A DNA stretch of 64,000 nt, from assembly GCF_051200875.1 (NCBI RefSeq), contig NZ_CP195191.1, positions 1,240,001-1,304,000 of the forward strand, read 5' to 3'. The DNA is from Pseudotabrizicola sp051200875 (GTDB lineage Bacteria > Pseudomonadota > Alphaproteobacteria > Rhodobacterales > Rhodobacteraceae). The notes below the pieces were generated by a model. It worked only from the letters and a program-made list of their open reading frames with translations. It ran no database searches and was not told where the DNA came from. Made by a program: the position numbers and the translations under genes. Positions within the stretch are counted from its first letter, which is position 1, and every line of letters starts with the position of its first letter. Shown here piece after piece: positions 16,755-25,713 of this stretch.

Positions 16755-19535
16755 TCATCTGCGCCGTTCCCCTTTCGGCACGACCCTCGGAACGGGACCG
16801 AAAGAAGGTTCCGACCGCTCTCGCGGCCCAACCCTTTCAATCCGCACACGAAGGTCGAACCATGCGGCCTGTCCAGTCACCGGATCGGAATTGCTGTAGC
16901 GCATCCCATCGCCCTTTGGCGGCAGCAATTCGGAAATCAGATGGTTCAACAGGAACCCTTCCGTCGCCTCCGGCGCGCCCTCATCCAAGGCCCATGCCGC
17001 CTTGCGCTTGCCAATCGCGTTCCATGTCCAGACGGTCTCGGAATTCAGGCCCGCCATATGGGCAACCGGCACCACGATCTCGGCATGGGGCGAATTCACA
17101 CGCGCATAGTCGCCCTCTTGAAACCCTTCTGCTTCCCAGATCTTGGTCGGAAGGAACAAGGCGTTCTTTCCATGGATCTGGCGCAGCCACGCATTCTGGC
17201 TGCCCCAACTGTGATACATTGCCATCGGGCGCTGCGTCAGGGCATGGATCGGATAGTCGGACTCGGCCACGTCGCCAAAGGGCGCATACCACAGCGGCAG
17301 CGGGTCCATCGCCAGCTTCAATTGCGCCCGCAGATGCTCGGGCGGCTGCTGATAGCCATGCCCCTCGGCGGCCAGTTGGAACCGACGCATCGGTTCAGAC
17401 CAGATGTTGAACAGATAGGGCTGCGGGCTGTCGAACAGACCCACCGCAACCGCCCAATCCTGATAGGCCGCATTCCACGGTTTGTAGAACCCGGCTCCTT
17501 CCGGCACATGCGCCTGATAGAACCCGCCATTCGCGATATAGCGTTGCAACTGCTCCGGGTTCGGATCGCCCCGCCCCTCGGCACTGCCATCGGCGCCCCG
17601 GAACCCGATCAGCGGCCCCACACCGGGCCTGCGCTGGTGGTTCACCATGTAATCGGCATAGTCGCGGAATTTCGGGCTGCCATCTTCCTTGATCATCGGC
17701 GCAAGACCCAACCGCGCCCCAAGATCCAAAAGCACCGACTGGAACCCCCGCACATCGCGGTCTGGCTTGACCACCGGCCAGCGGATCGCATCGCCTGCCG
17801 CCTCTGGCTCGCTCACCGGGCGGTCCAGCATACTGATACAATCATGCCGCTCCAGATAGGTCGTATCGGGCAAGATCAGATCGGCATAGGCCACCATCTC
17901 GCTGGCATAAGCGTCCGAATAGATGATCCGCGGGATCACATACTCCCCGTCCTCGCCCTTGTCGGTCAGCATCTGCATGACCTGCGCGGTATTCATTGAC
18001 GAATTCCACGCCATATTGGCCATATACAGGAACAGCGTATCAATCCGATACGGGTCGCCGGCATGGGCATTGGGGATCAGCATATGCATCAACCCATGGG
18101 CCGAAAACGGGTTTTCCCATGTGAACGCCTTGTCGATCCGCGCAGGCGTGCCATCCTCTTTGATCGCAAGTTGATCCGGCCCGCGGACATAACCCAGATG
18201 CGGCCCTGACAAGGGCTTGCCCGGCACCGTCACCCAATGAGGCGTCGGATGCGCCTCTACCGGCTTTGGATAGGGCGGCTTCATCCGCCAGCTTCCGGGC
18301 GTCTCCACCGCACCCAGCACGATCTGCAACAAATGCAGCGCCCGCGCGGTCTGGAACCCGTTCGAATGCGCCGAAATCCCCCGCATCGCATGGAACGAAA
18401 CCGGGCGACCAACCATCTTGTCATGCTGATTGCCACGGAAATCGACCCAAGGCTGATCCAGTTCAATCGCCTGATTGAACGCCACATCGGCCAGTTCTGC
18501 CGCCAACTGCCGGATGCGCAGGGCCGAAACACCACAGCGCGCTGCCACGGTTTCGGGCGCGTAATCGGGCGAAAGATACCGTTCCGCCATATGATGGAAA
18601 ACGGTCCGATGGCCTTCCCAAACCGCCCCCAGGTCCGGCTCAACCCCCTTGCCATCCCATGGCGCGGGCTGGCCCGTCCGCCGGTCAATCACAAAGGGCT
18701 GGGCTTCGGCATTTTTCACGAACAGCCCCTTTTCGGGGCCTTCCGTGCTGTTCACCAGATAGCCTGCATTTGTGAACTGGGCGAGATAGTCCAGATCAAC
18801 CTTGCCCGCTTCCAGAAGGCAATGGATCAGCGACAGGATCAACAGACCATCCGTGCCCGGCGTGATGCCAACCCAATCATCGGCCACGGCATTATAGCCC
18901 GACCGGATCGGATTGACGCCAATCATCCGCGCCCCCTGCGCCTTGAGCTTGCCAATGCCAATCTTGATCGGGTTGCTGTCATGGTCTTCAGCCACACCGA
19001 ACAGCACAAACAGCTTTGAGCGATCCCAATCGGGCGCGCCAAATTCCCAAAACGCGCCACCCAGCGTGTAAATTCCTGCCGCCGCCATATTGACAGAACA
19101 GAAACCGCCATGCGCGGCATAATTCGGCGTGCCAAAAGCCTGCGCCCACCATCCGGTAAAGCTTTGGCTCTGATCGCGGCCTGTGAAAAAGGCCAGCTTT
19201 TCCGGGGCAGTCTCGCGCAGCGGCTTCAACCATGACACCGCAAGTTCCAAGGCCTCATCCCAGGAAATTTCCTCGAATGCCCCCGACCCGCGCGGCCCAA
19301 CGCGCTTGAGTGGTGCCCGCAACCGGCTCGGCGCGGTCACCTGCATGATGCCCGAGGCCCCCTTGGCGCAAAGCACACCCTTGTTGATCGGATGGTCGCG
19401 GTTTCCCTCGATATAGCTCACGCGACCTGACTTCAGATGCACGTTAATCCCGCAGCGGCAGGCGCACATATAGCACGTCGTTTTCCGGATCTCGTCCGAA
19501 ACCGGCGGCGAGACATTTATGCGCGGCTGGTTCAT
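16755..19535 (-). CDS. soeA: Molybdopterin oxidoreductase catalytic subunit, probable cytoplasmic sulfite dehydrogenase
   Basis: Catalytic Mo-bisPGD subunit of 926 residues. It carries an N-terminal 4Fe-4S motif C21-x2-C24-x3-C28-x27-C56 and then the molybdopterin and dinucleotide-binding domains. There is no twin-arginine signal peptide, so the enzyme should be cytoplasmic, as described for SoeABC sulfite-oxidising enzymes and unlike DmsA or PsrA. Within a locus that releases sulfite from taurine, oxidation of sulfite to sulfate is the natural role. GGGAGAGG precedes the ATG by a few bases. Polysulfide or thiosulfate reductase-like activities are the alternative and cannot be excluded by eye. 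Confidence 0.82.
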   Translation of the reverse strand: MNQPRINVSPPVSDEIRKTTCYMCACRCGINVHLKSGRVSYIEGNRDHPINKGVLCAKGASGIMQVTAPSRLRAPLKRVGPRGSGAFEEISWDEALELAVSWLKPLRETAPEKLAFFTGRDQSQSFTGWWAQAFGTPNYAAHGGFCSVNMAAAGIYTLGGAFWEFGAPDWDRSKLFVLFGVAEDHDSNPIKIGIGKLKAQGARMIGVNPIRSGYNAVADDWVGITPGTDGLLILSLIHCLLEAGKVDLDYLAQFTNAGYLVNSTEGPEKGLFVKNAEAQPFVIDRRTGQPAPWDGKGVEPDLGAVWEGHRTVFHHMAERYLSPDYAPETVAARCGVSALRIRQLAAELADVAFNQAIELDQPWVDFRGNQHDKMVGRPVSFHAMRGISAHSNGFQTARALHLLQIVLGAVETPGSWRMKPPYPKPVEAHPTPHWVTVPGKPLSGPHLGYVRGPDQLAIKEDGTPARIDKAFTWENPFSAHGLMHMLIPNAHAGDPYRIDTLFLYMANMAWNSSMNTAQVMQMLTDKGEDGEYVIPRIIYSDAYASEMVAYADLILPDTTYLERHDCISMLDRPVSEPEAAGDAIRWPVVKPDRDVRGFQSVLLDLGARLGLAPMIKEDGSPKFRDYADYMVNHQRRPGVGPLIGFRGADGSAEGRGDPNPEQLQRYIANGGFYQAHVPEGAGFYKPWNAAYQDWAVAVGLFDSPQPYLFNIWSEPMRRFQLAAEGHGYQQPPEHLRAQLKLAMDPLPLWYAPFGDVAESDYPIHALTQRPMAMYHSWGSQNAWLRQIHGKNALFLPTKIWEAEGFQEGDYARVNSPHAEIVVPVAHMAGLNSETVWTWNAIGKRKAAWALDEGAPEATEGFLLNHLISELLPPKGDGMRYSNSDPVTGQAAWFDLRVRIERVGPRERSEPSFGPVPRVVPKGERRR

Positions 19536-19728
19536 TCCCGCCTCTCCCTTCGGGCCTTTTCGACCTCACCCTTGCTGGCCACCCCGCCCCTGTCCACCAC
19601 CTTCAGAAGAACTGAAGTCATGATGCCATTGGCTTGATCCACGGGATCTTTCCGCCCCGCTTCGCCCGCAAGGAAAGCTATATCAATCATGTATCAATTC
19701 ACCACAGGGGTCCAGCCCCTTTGCGACA

Positions 19729-20862
19729 TCATCGGTCTGCCAGCGGCACAAAAGCGCGATCCTCCGGGCCGTTATACAGCGTCAGCGGGCGGATCAGGAT
19801 GTTCCCGGCCAATTGCTCGCGGCACTGCGCCACCCAGCCGGGCACGCGGCCAATCGCGAATATCGGCACATAAAGATCCATCGGAATTCCATGCAGCTGA
19901 TAGGCGACGCCCGCATAGAAATCGACATTCACGTTCAGCCCATGCCGCGCATAGGGCTTCATCGCTTCGACCACGGCCTGCAAAATCTCATACCATTCCG
20001 GCGCGCCCATCTCTTCGCCTAGACGGCGCACACCTTCGCGCATGTGGCGGGCGCGGGGGTCCTCGGTCCGGTAGACTCGATGGCCAAAACCCGTTACCGC
20101 CTCTTTCGCGGCGCGCTTTGCCTTCACATAATCTGCCGCACGATCGGGCAACCCGATTTCGCGCACCATCTTCATCACGTCTTCCGCAGCCCCGCCATGC
20201 GCGGGGCCAGCCAAGGTGGACAGCGCCGTCACCACGGCCCCATGCAAATTGGCCTCTGTCCCCACCGTCACTCTTGCGGCAAAACTTGACGCGTTCGCCC
20301 CATGTTCGGCATGCAGGATCATGTCCACATCCGCGAGTTTCGCCGCATCAGCCGAAGGGTCTTCGCCCTTCAGCATCCTGAGCCAATTCGCCGCGTGGCC
20401 CAGTTCCGGCGATGGCGCGGTTGGCGTCCGCCCCGACCGGATCGCATGATGCGCGGCCACGATCATCGGCACTTGCGCCGTCAGGCGAATACCGTTTTCC
20501 AGAAATCCCGCATCACTTGCATCCTGCGAAGCGGGCTCCAACGCCGCCAAGGCCGAGACGCAGGTCCGCAGCACATCCATCGGATGCCCCGCCTTGATCT
20601 GTTCGATGATCGCGAAAACCTCGGATGGCAGCACCCGCGCCGCTGCCAGCCGCGCTTTGAAGGTCGCAAGTTCCGCCCCATTCGGCAACTCGCCCAACAT
20701 GATCAGATGCGCCACCTCTTCAAACGTGGCCTGCGTCGCAAGATCATGGATCGAATAGCCGCGATAGGTCAGCTTTCCCGCCGTTCCGTCGATATCCGAA
20801 ATCGCGGATCGTTCGAAATATACCCCTTTCAGCCCGCGATTTATCTTGATGTCTTCGCTCAT
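19729..20862 (-). CDS. Citrate synthase family protein (citrate or 2-methylcitrate synthase)
   Basis: A 377-residue short-type citrate synthase. All three catalytic residues are visible: H222 in GPAHGGA, H261 in GFGHRVY and D314 in NVNVDFYAG; H187 lies in the AEHGAN motif. It condenses an acyl-CoA with oxaloacetate. It is not obviously the housekeeping enzyme, being embedded between soeA and pta in the taurine region, where it could draw off acetyl-CoA made through Xsc and Pta. The ATG at 20862 has GGGAGG 8 bases upstream and lies only 36 bases from the divergent pta start, so the two promoters must overlap or extend into coding sequence. Confidence 0.85.
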   Translation of the reverse strand: MSEDIKINRGLKGVYFERSAISDIDGTAGKLTYRGYSIHDLATQATFEEVAHLIMLGELPNGAELATFKARLAAARVLPSEVFAIIEQIKAGHPMDVLRTCVSALAALEPASQDASDAGFLENGIRLTAQVPMIVAAHHAIRSGRTPTAPSPELGHAANWLRMLKGEDPSADAAKLADVDMILHAEHGANASSFAARVTVGTEANLHGAVVTALSTLAGPAHGGAAEDVMKMVREIGLPDRAADYVKAKRAAKEAVTGFGHRVYRTEDPRARHMREGVRRLGEEMGAPEWYEILQAVVEAMKPYARHGLNVNVDFYAGVAYQLHGIPMDLYVPIFAIGRVPGWVAQCREQLAGNILIRPLTLYNGPEDRAFVPLADR

Positions 20863-20898
20863 GCGCTTAGCCTCCCGTCAAAACTCAAAGGGAAAAAA

Positions 20899-21750
20899 AT
20901 GTCCGTTCTCGAACGCGCCCGCCGGGTCGCAAAAGACTGCAACGCCCGCATCGTCTTTCCCGAATCCCACGATCCCCGCGTTGCCGCCGCCATGGCGGAA
21001 CTCGCTGCCGAAGGGTTGGCGACGCCGTTGCCCTTGGCAGAGGTGACCGACGCCCAATTGCAGGCCCTTGTCGCCGCCCGCGGGCTGAAAGAGGCGCTTG
21101 CCCGCAAGATGCTGGACAAACCCCTGATCCGCGCCGCCGCCATGGTCGCGGCGGGCGAGGCCGATGCCATGGTCGCAGGCGCCGATAGCCCGACGAAAAA
21201 GGTGATCGAGGCCGCAGGCCTTGCCATTGGTCTGGCCGAAGGCGTTACCCTGCCCTCCTCCTTCTTCCTGATGCGGATGGCAGACGGGCGCGAAATGATC
21301 TGGGCCGATTGCGCGGTGAATGTCGCGCCCGATGCCGCAGGCCTTGCCGCCATCGCCCGCGCCTCTGCCTCCACGGCGCAAGCCCTGCTGGGGACGGCCC
21401 GTGTGGCGCTTTTGTCCTTTTCCACCGGCACCAGCGGCACAGGCCCTTCGGTCGATGCCGTCCGCGCCGCGGCCGAGGCAACAGGTTTCGCAGGCCCCCT
21501 GCAGGCCGATGCCGCGCTGAACGCCACCATCGCCGCCAAGAAGGGTGCGGCCTTTACCGACCCGAATGTTCTTATCTTTCCGTCGCTTGATGCGGGGAAC
21601 ATCGCGTACAAGCTGGCGCAGGAACTTGCCGGCGCGCAGGCCATCGGCCCCTTTCTGCAAGGCTTTCGCAAACCGGTTTGCGATCTGTCACGCGGAGCCT
21701 CGACCAAAGATATCGTCGCCTCAGCCCTCGTCACCCTCGCCCTGGCATAA
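20899..21750 (+). CDS. pta: Phosphate acetyltransferase (compact form)
   Basis: Converts acetyl phosphate, the product of Xsc, to acetyl-CoA. The protein is only 283 residues against roughly 315-335 for catalytic-domain Pta enzymes. The conserved blocks are still present: PESHDPRVAAA, SSFFLM, WADCAVN, LLSFSTGTSGTG, LQADAAL, NVLIFPSLDAGNIAYKL and DLSRGAS. The shortening is in the N-terminal third, where the usual loops are missing. The ATG at 20899 follows GGGA; an open frame reaching back to 20302 runs over the divergent gene and is rejected. It is the only plus-strand gene between soeA and tauR, and it converges with ackA (7 bases between stops). Confidence 0.88.
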   Translation: MSVLERARRVAKDCNARIVFPESHDPRVAAAMAELAAEGLATPLPLAEVTDAQLQALVAARGLKEALARKMLDKPLIRAAAMVAAGEADAMVAGADSPTKKVIEAAGLAIGLAEGVTLPSSFFLMRMADGREMIWADCAVNVAPDAAGLAAIARASASTAQALLGTARVALLSFSTGTSGTGPSVDAVRAAAEATGFAGPLQADAALNATIAAKKGAAFTDPNVLIFPSLDAGNIAYKLAQELAGAQAIGPFLQGFRKPVCDLSRGASTKDIVASALVTLALA

Positions 21751-21757
21751 CCCCCGC

Positions 21758-22900
21758 TCATACGGCCTCCATCAGGCGCAGCGCATCGGCGGCGATCATC
21801 CGCTCCTCCTCGGCGGGCACGACCCAGACCCCAACATTCGAGCTTTCGGCGTGTAGCCGTGCCTTGCCTGCGTGGTTGGCGTCGGGGTTCATCCGCACGC
21901 CCAGCCATTCCAGCCCCCGCAAAATCCGCGCCCGCACGCCCAAGGCGTTTTCACCAATGCCGCCGGTAAAGGCGATGGCATCCAACCCTTCCATTGCCGC
22001 AATCAGGCTGCCCGCATGGCGCAGCGACCAATAGCAGAAATGCTCAATCGCAAAGGCACTGTCCGCTGACGGGTCCAGCATCAGCTTGCGCATGTCTGAC
22101 GTCCCGCCCGACAGCCCCAGCAAGCCGCTTTCATGGTTCAGAATGGCCTTCGTGCGCTCCAGCCCGTTCTCCTCCACCAGCCGCAGCACAGCATTGGCAT
22201 CAATCCCGCCCGACCGTGTGCCCATTGTCAGCCCATCCAGCGGCGAATAACCCATGGTCGTCGCCACCGATTTTCCGTTCAAAATCGCGCAAAGCGACGC
22301 CCCGTTACCCAAATGAAAGGCCAACAGGCGCGACGGCAGCGGCTGGCCCGAAACCTCGGGCAAGCGCCGCACCAAAGACGCATAGGAAAGCCCATGAAAC
22401 CCATAGCGCCGAATGCCTTGGGTCTCGGCCATGCGCGGAATTGCATAGCGCGTGGCAACCTCGGGGTTGGTGGCGTGGAACGAGGTGTCAAAGCTCGCAA
22501 ATTGCGGAAGGTCCGGTACCAGTTCCGTCAGACGGTCAATGGCCGCCAAGGTATGCGGGTTGTGCAAAGGCGCCAGCGGAGAGCAGGCCGCAATCTCGGC
22601 CCGCACGTCCGGCGTCAACCGCTGTGCCTCGGTCAGCCGCTTGCCCCCATGCACCACCCGATGTGCCGCGGCACTCAGCCTGCTTGCCGGAAATCCCTCA
22701 CGCTCCAAGGCGCTCAGGATCGCATCCAAAGCCGCCCGATGATCTGATAAACGGCAGGCTTCCTTCCGCCCGGCCATGCCCAGAACCGACGCGCCGCCAA
22801 TCTCGGACGTAAGGCCCGAAACCCGCTCGCCCAAATCGTCTCCAAACACGGCAAATTTGATCGACGACGACCCGGCATTTAGAACCAACAGGTCAGCCAC
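21758..22900 (-). CDS. ackA: Acetate kinase
   Basis: Interconverts acetyl phosphate plus ADP and acetate plus ATP. It is 380 residues, close to the usual 395-400. The N-terminal ASKHA phosphate motif NAGSSSIKFA begins at residue 6 and is followed by HRVVHGG, the FDTSFH motif with the catalytic aspartate, the RYGFHGLSY stretch and GNGASLCAI. With xsc and pta nearby it lets acetyl phosphate from taurine yield ATP. It is transcribed in the tauE-xsc direction after an 87-base gap that holds a palindrome at 22928. Confidence 0.92.
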   Translation of the reverse strand: MADLLVLNAGSSSIKFAVFGDDLGERVSGLTSEIGGASVLGMAGRKEACRLSDHRAALDAILSALEREGFPASRLSAAAHRVVHGGKRLTEAQRLTPDVRAEIAACSPLAPLHNPHTLAAIDRLTELVPDLPQFASFDTSFHATNPEVATRYAIPRMAETQGIRRYGFHGLSYASLVRRLPEVSGQPLPSRLLAFHLGNGASLCAILNGKSVATTMGYSPLDGLTMGTRSGGIDANAVLRLVEENGLERTKAILNHESGLLGLSGGTSDMRKLMLDPSADSAFAIEHFCYWSLRHAGSLIAAMEGLDAIAFTGGIGENALGVRARILRGLEWLGVRMNPDANHAGKARLHAESSNVGVWVVPAEEERMIAADALRLMEAV

Positions 22901-22927
22901 GACCCTGATCCTTGTGAAATTCCATCA

Positions 22928-22943
22928 TTTTACACGTGCAAAA
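22928..22943. promoter_or_regulatory. Imperfect palindrome upstream of ackA
   Basis: Sixteen bases of the form TTTT-ACACGTGC-AAAA, symmetrical except for one base pair, about 30-45 bases before the ackA start and inside the only AT-rich stretch between tauE and ackA. The position suits an operator or promoter element; the binding protein is unknown. Confidence 0.3.
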
Positions 22944-22987
22944 CCCGAAATTATGGGCATTGGCTTGCACTTTTCGAACATTTTTTA

Positions 22988-23728
22988 TCATGCCAGTGAC
23001 TTCCACAGACCAGCCAGCGACAAGAACGCCAAAAGCAGGATCGCGAATTTGCGAAAGTCTTGAGGCGTCGCGGCGCTGAACCTGCGCCCACCGGCCCAAA
23101 GCCCTGCAAGCATGAAGGGAAGCCCGTAAGCCGTTGCAAGAAAACTGTCTTTCGTAATTTGTCCTGCCTGCCACAGCACCGGCAGCGACCACAGGTCCAA
23201 CGCGGTGAAATAGGCAATCACCGTCGCCCGAAAGACCACCGGAGCCACGCCTTGCGCCGTGAAAAACACGGCAACAGGCAATCCCCCCACGGCTGCGCCA
23301 TTGGCCAGACCGGAAATGACACCCACGCACACATGGGCCGCGCCCCCTTGGGACGCAATTTTCCACCCCGCCCACAGCAGCCCGCACATGACCAAGACAA
23401 AGCCCGAAAGAAAGGCCCGCCCCAGATCGACGCCCACGGCTTGAATGGTCCAAACCCCCAAAGGCACCCCAACAAGGCAGCCCAGAAACAGGGTCCGAAC
23501 CCGCGCCCAATCAATATGCGCCCAGATGCCCCTCGCTTGCCCCAGCGTCATGAAAATATCGGCCAGGATCACCACGGCGACAAAGGGGAACGGGTCGGTC
23601 ACCAGCGCGGCAAAGCTCATCACCAAGGCGGCAAAGCCAAAGCCGGAATAGCCGCGGACATAGCCCGCGACCACCATGCCAAAGGCAACCAAAGCGGCCT
23701 CTCCGCCGGAAAGGCCAAAGGGCAGCAT
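22988..23728 (-). CDS. tauE: TauE/SafE family membrane protein, probable sulfite exporter
   Basis: Integral membrane protein of 246 residues with about seven to eight hydrophobic segments and the family-like YSGFGFAALVMSF region near the N-terminus. TauE/SafE proteins beside xsc are thought to export sulfite or sulfoacetate. The ATG at 23728 overlaps the xsc stop (TGATG), and this short form is chosen over an open frame reaching 23938 inside xsc. Together with SoeABC it gives the cell two ways to dispose of toxic sulfite: export and oxidation. Confidence 0.82.
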   Translation of the reverse strand: MLPFGLSGGEAALVAFGMVVAGYVRGYSGFGFAALVMSFAALVTDPFPFVAVVILADIFMTLGQARGIWAHIDWARVRTLFLGCLVGVPLGVWTIQAVGVDLGRAFLSGFVLVMCGLLWAGWKIASQGGAAHVCVGVISGLANGAAVGGLPVAVFFTAQGVAPVVFRATVIAYFTALDLWSLPVLWQAGQITKDSFLATAYGLPFMLAGLWAGGRRFSAATPQDFRKFAILLLAFLSLAGLWKSLA

Positions 23729-25500
23729 CAGACGACCTGCGGCCGCATATCGGCCTTGGAAATCCCGGCCACCGCAACCGGCTTTTTCATCGCATCGCGG
23801 CGGAAAGGCTCCCCCAATTCCTGATTGATCAGTGCCTCGATCAGCGTGGTCTTGCCCGCTTTCTGATCGGCCAAGGCCTGCGTCAGGGCCGCGCGCAACT
23901 CCTCCATCGTCTTCGCCTGCACACCCTGCAATCCGCAAGCCCGCGCGATCCCGGCATAAGACACGCCCTCATCCAACTCGGTTCCCACGAAATTGTCGTC
24001 AAACCACAGCGTCGAGTTCCGCTTTTCCGCGCCCCACTGATAGTTGCGGAACACGACCATCGTGATCGCGGGCCATTCCGGGCGGCCAATCGCTGTCAGT
24101 TCCGTCACCGCGATGCCAAAGGCCCCATCCCCCGCAAAACCAACCACGGGCGTATCGGGGCAACCGATCTTTGCGCCGATGATCGAGGGCAGCCCATAGC
24201 CGCAAGGCCCGAACAGGCCCGGAGCCAGATATTTCCGCCCCGCCTCAAAGGTCGGATAGGCGTTTCCGATCGCGCAATTGTTGCCGATATCGCTGGAAAT
24301 GATCGCCTCTTTCGGCAGCGCCGACTGGATCGCGCGCCACGCCATGCGCGGGCTCATCCATTCCGGCTTTGCAGCACGGGCGCGCTGGTTCCAGCTGGTG
24401 CCCGGATCATCATCTTCATGATCCATCGACGAAAGCTGCTGCGCCCATGCCGATTTCGTCTGCGCAATCAGCGCCTTGCGTTCTGCCCGTCCGGCATCGC
24501 CCGCAGTGCCTGACAGCCGCGACAAGATCCCCTCGGCCACCGCCTTGGCATCGCCCACGATCCCGACCGAAACCTTTTTCGTCAGACCAATCCGGTTCGG
24601 GTTGATGTCCACCTGAATGATCTTGGCCTCTTTCGGCCAATAATCCAGCCCATAGCCCGGCAGGGTCGAGAACGGGTTCAACCGCGTCCCCAGCGCCAGG
24701 ACCACGTCGGCCTGTCGGATCAGCTCCATCCCGGCCTTGCTGCCATTGTACCCCAATGGCCCGGCGAACAGAGGGTGCGAACCGGGGAAAGCATCATTAT
24801 GCTGATAGCCCACGCAAACCGGCGCATCCAACCGCTCAGCGAGTTTCATGCTGGCCGGGATGGCCCCGCCAATCACCACGCCCGCACCATTCAGAATGAC
24901 CGGGAACTTTGCGCTCGAAAGCAGCTCGGCCGCCTGATCCAGCGCCGCAGCGCCGCCTTGCGGGCGCTCGAATTCCACAATCGCAGGCAGGTCAATATCA
25001 ATCACCTGCGTAAAGAAATCGCGCGGGAAGTTGATCTGCGCCGGGGCCGATTGCCGCCGCGCCTGAAGGATCACACGGTTCAGCACCTCGGCCGTGCGGC
25101 TTGGGTCGCGCACTTCTTCCTGATAGCAGACCATGTCCTTGAACAGCGCCATCTGCTCGACTTCCTGGAAACCGCCCTGCCCGATCGTCTTGTTCGCGGC
25201 TTGCGGCGTGACCAGCAGCAGCGGCGTGTGGTTCCAATAGGCGGTCTTTACCGCCGTCACGAAATTGGTGATGCCGGGGCCGTTCTGGGCAATCATCATG
25301 CTCATCTTGCCGCTGGCGCGGGTATAGCCGTCGGCCATCATCCCGCCGCTGCCCTCATGGGCGCAGTCCCAGAACTGGATTCCCGCCTTGGGGAACAGGT
25401 CCGAAATCGGCATGAAGGCCGAACCGATGATGCCAAAGGCATGTTCGATTCCATGCATTTGCAGCACTTTGACAAAGGCTTCTTCGGTGGTCATGCGCAT
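23728..25500 (-). CDS. xsc: Sulfoacetaldehyde acetyltransferase
   Basis: TPP enzyme of 590 residues that converts sulfoacetaldehyde and phosphate to acetyl phosphate and sulfite, the desulfonation step of taurine breakdown. The N-terminus MTTEEAFVKVLQMHGIEHAFGIIGSAFMPI is characteristic of Xsc rather than acetolactate synthase (quoted here in part: MTTEEAFVKVL). E49 in the CAHEGSGG block is the TPP-activating glutamate and GFAGDGAFGIA is the diphosphate-binding motif. ATG 25500 has GGAG 10 bases upstream; ATG 25494 is less well placed. A TauR-box-like sequence lies at 25704, and tauE is translationally coupled downstream. Confidence 0.95.
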   Translation of the reverse strand: MRMTTEEAFVKVLQMHGIEHAFGIIGSAFMPISDLFPKAGIQFWDCAHEGSGGMMADGYTRASGKMSMMIAQNGPGITNFVTAVKTAYWNHTPLLLVTPQAANKTIGQGGFQEVEQMALFKDMVCYQEEVRDPSRTAEVLNRVILQARRQSAPAQINFPRDFFTQVIDIDLPAIVEFERPQGGAAALDQAAELLSSAKFPVILNGAGVVIGGAIPASMKLAERLDAPVCVGYQHNDAFPGSHPLFAGPLGYNGSKAGMELIRQADVVLALGTRLNPFSTLPGYGLDYWPKEAKIIQVDINPNRIGLTKKVSVGIVGDAKAVAEGILSRLSGTAGDAGRAERKALIAQTKSAWAQQLSSMDHEDDDPGTSWNQRARAAKPEWMSPRMAWRAIQSALPKEAIISSDIGNNCAIGNAYPTFEAGRKYLAPGLFGPCGYGLPSIIGAKIGCPDTPVVGFAGDGAFGIAVTELTAIGRPEWPAITMVVFRNYQWGAEKRNSTLWFDDNFVGTELDEGVSYAGIARACGLQGVQAKTMEELRAALTQALADQKAGKTTLIEALINQELGEPFRRDAMKKPVAVAGISKADMRPQVV

Positions 25501-25632
25501 TGGCGTTAGGCTCCGGCTAGGGGTCGGGGTCAAAAGGATCTGGCGCACAGCTTATCCATGCACAGCCCCCCCGCTTAGGGCCAGAGTATTCGCGAAATTA
25601 TAGCCAGTTTGCACGAAACGCCCGAATGAGGA

Positions 25633-25657
25633 TCAAACCCCCTCTCTGCACAGGGGG
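25633..25657 (-). terminator. Candidate terminator after tauR
   Basis: On the minus strand CCCCCT (25657-25652) pairs with AGGGGG (25643-25638) across an 8-base loop and is followed by TTTGAT. The U-run is short, so termination may be partial, with some readthrough into xsc. It sits in the 209-base gap between tauR and xsc. Confidence 0.4.
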
Positions 25658-25703
25658 TGTACGGGGGGTGCACACAGGGTGGCATCGCGATTTTAAACTG
25701 ATT

Positions 25704-25713
25704 CTGGACCTAT
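25704..25713 (+). promoter_or_regulatory. TauR-box-like sequence before xsc
   Basis: CTGGACCTAT at 25704-25713 overlaps the tauR stop codon, about 205 bases upstream of the xsc start. It matches, apart from the last base, the CTGGAC(T/C)TAA half-site I recall for TauR of Rhodobacter capsulatus. Similar boxes lie at 27200 and 27307. Confidence 0.4.

Noticed and set aside
20302..20898. Upstream extension of pta
   Set aside because: It runs antisense over citrate synthase; the ATG at 20899 with GGGA nearby starts a Pta-like N-terminus.
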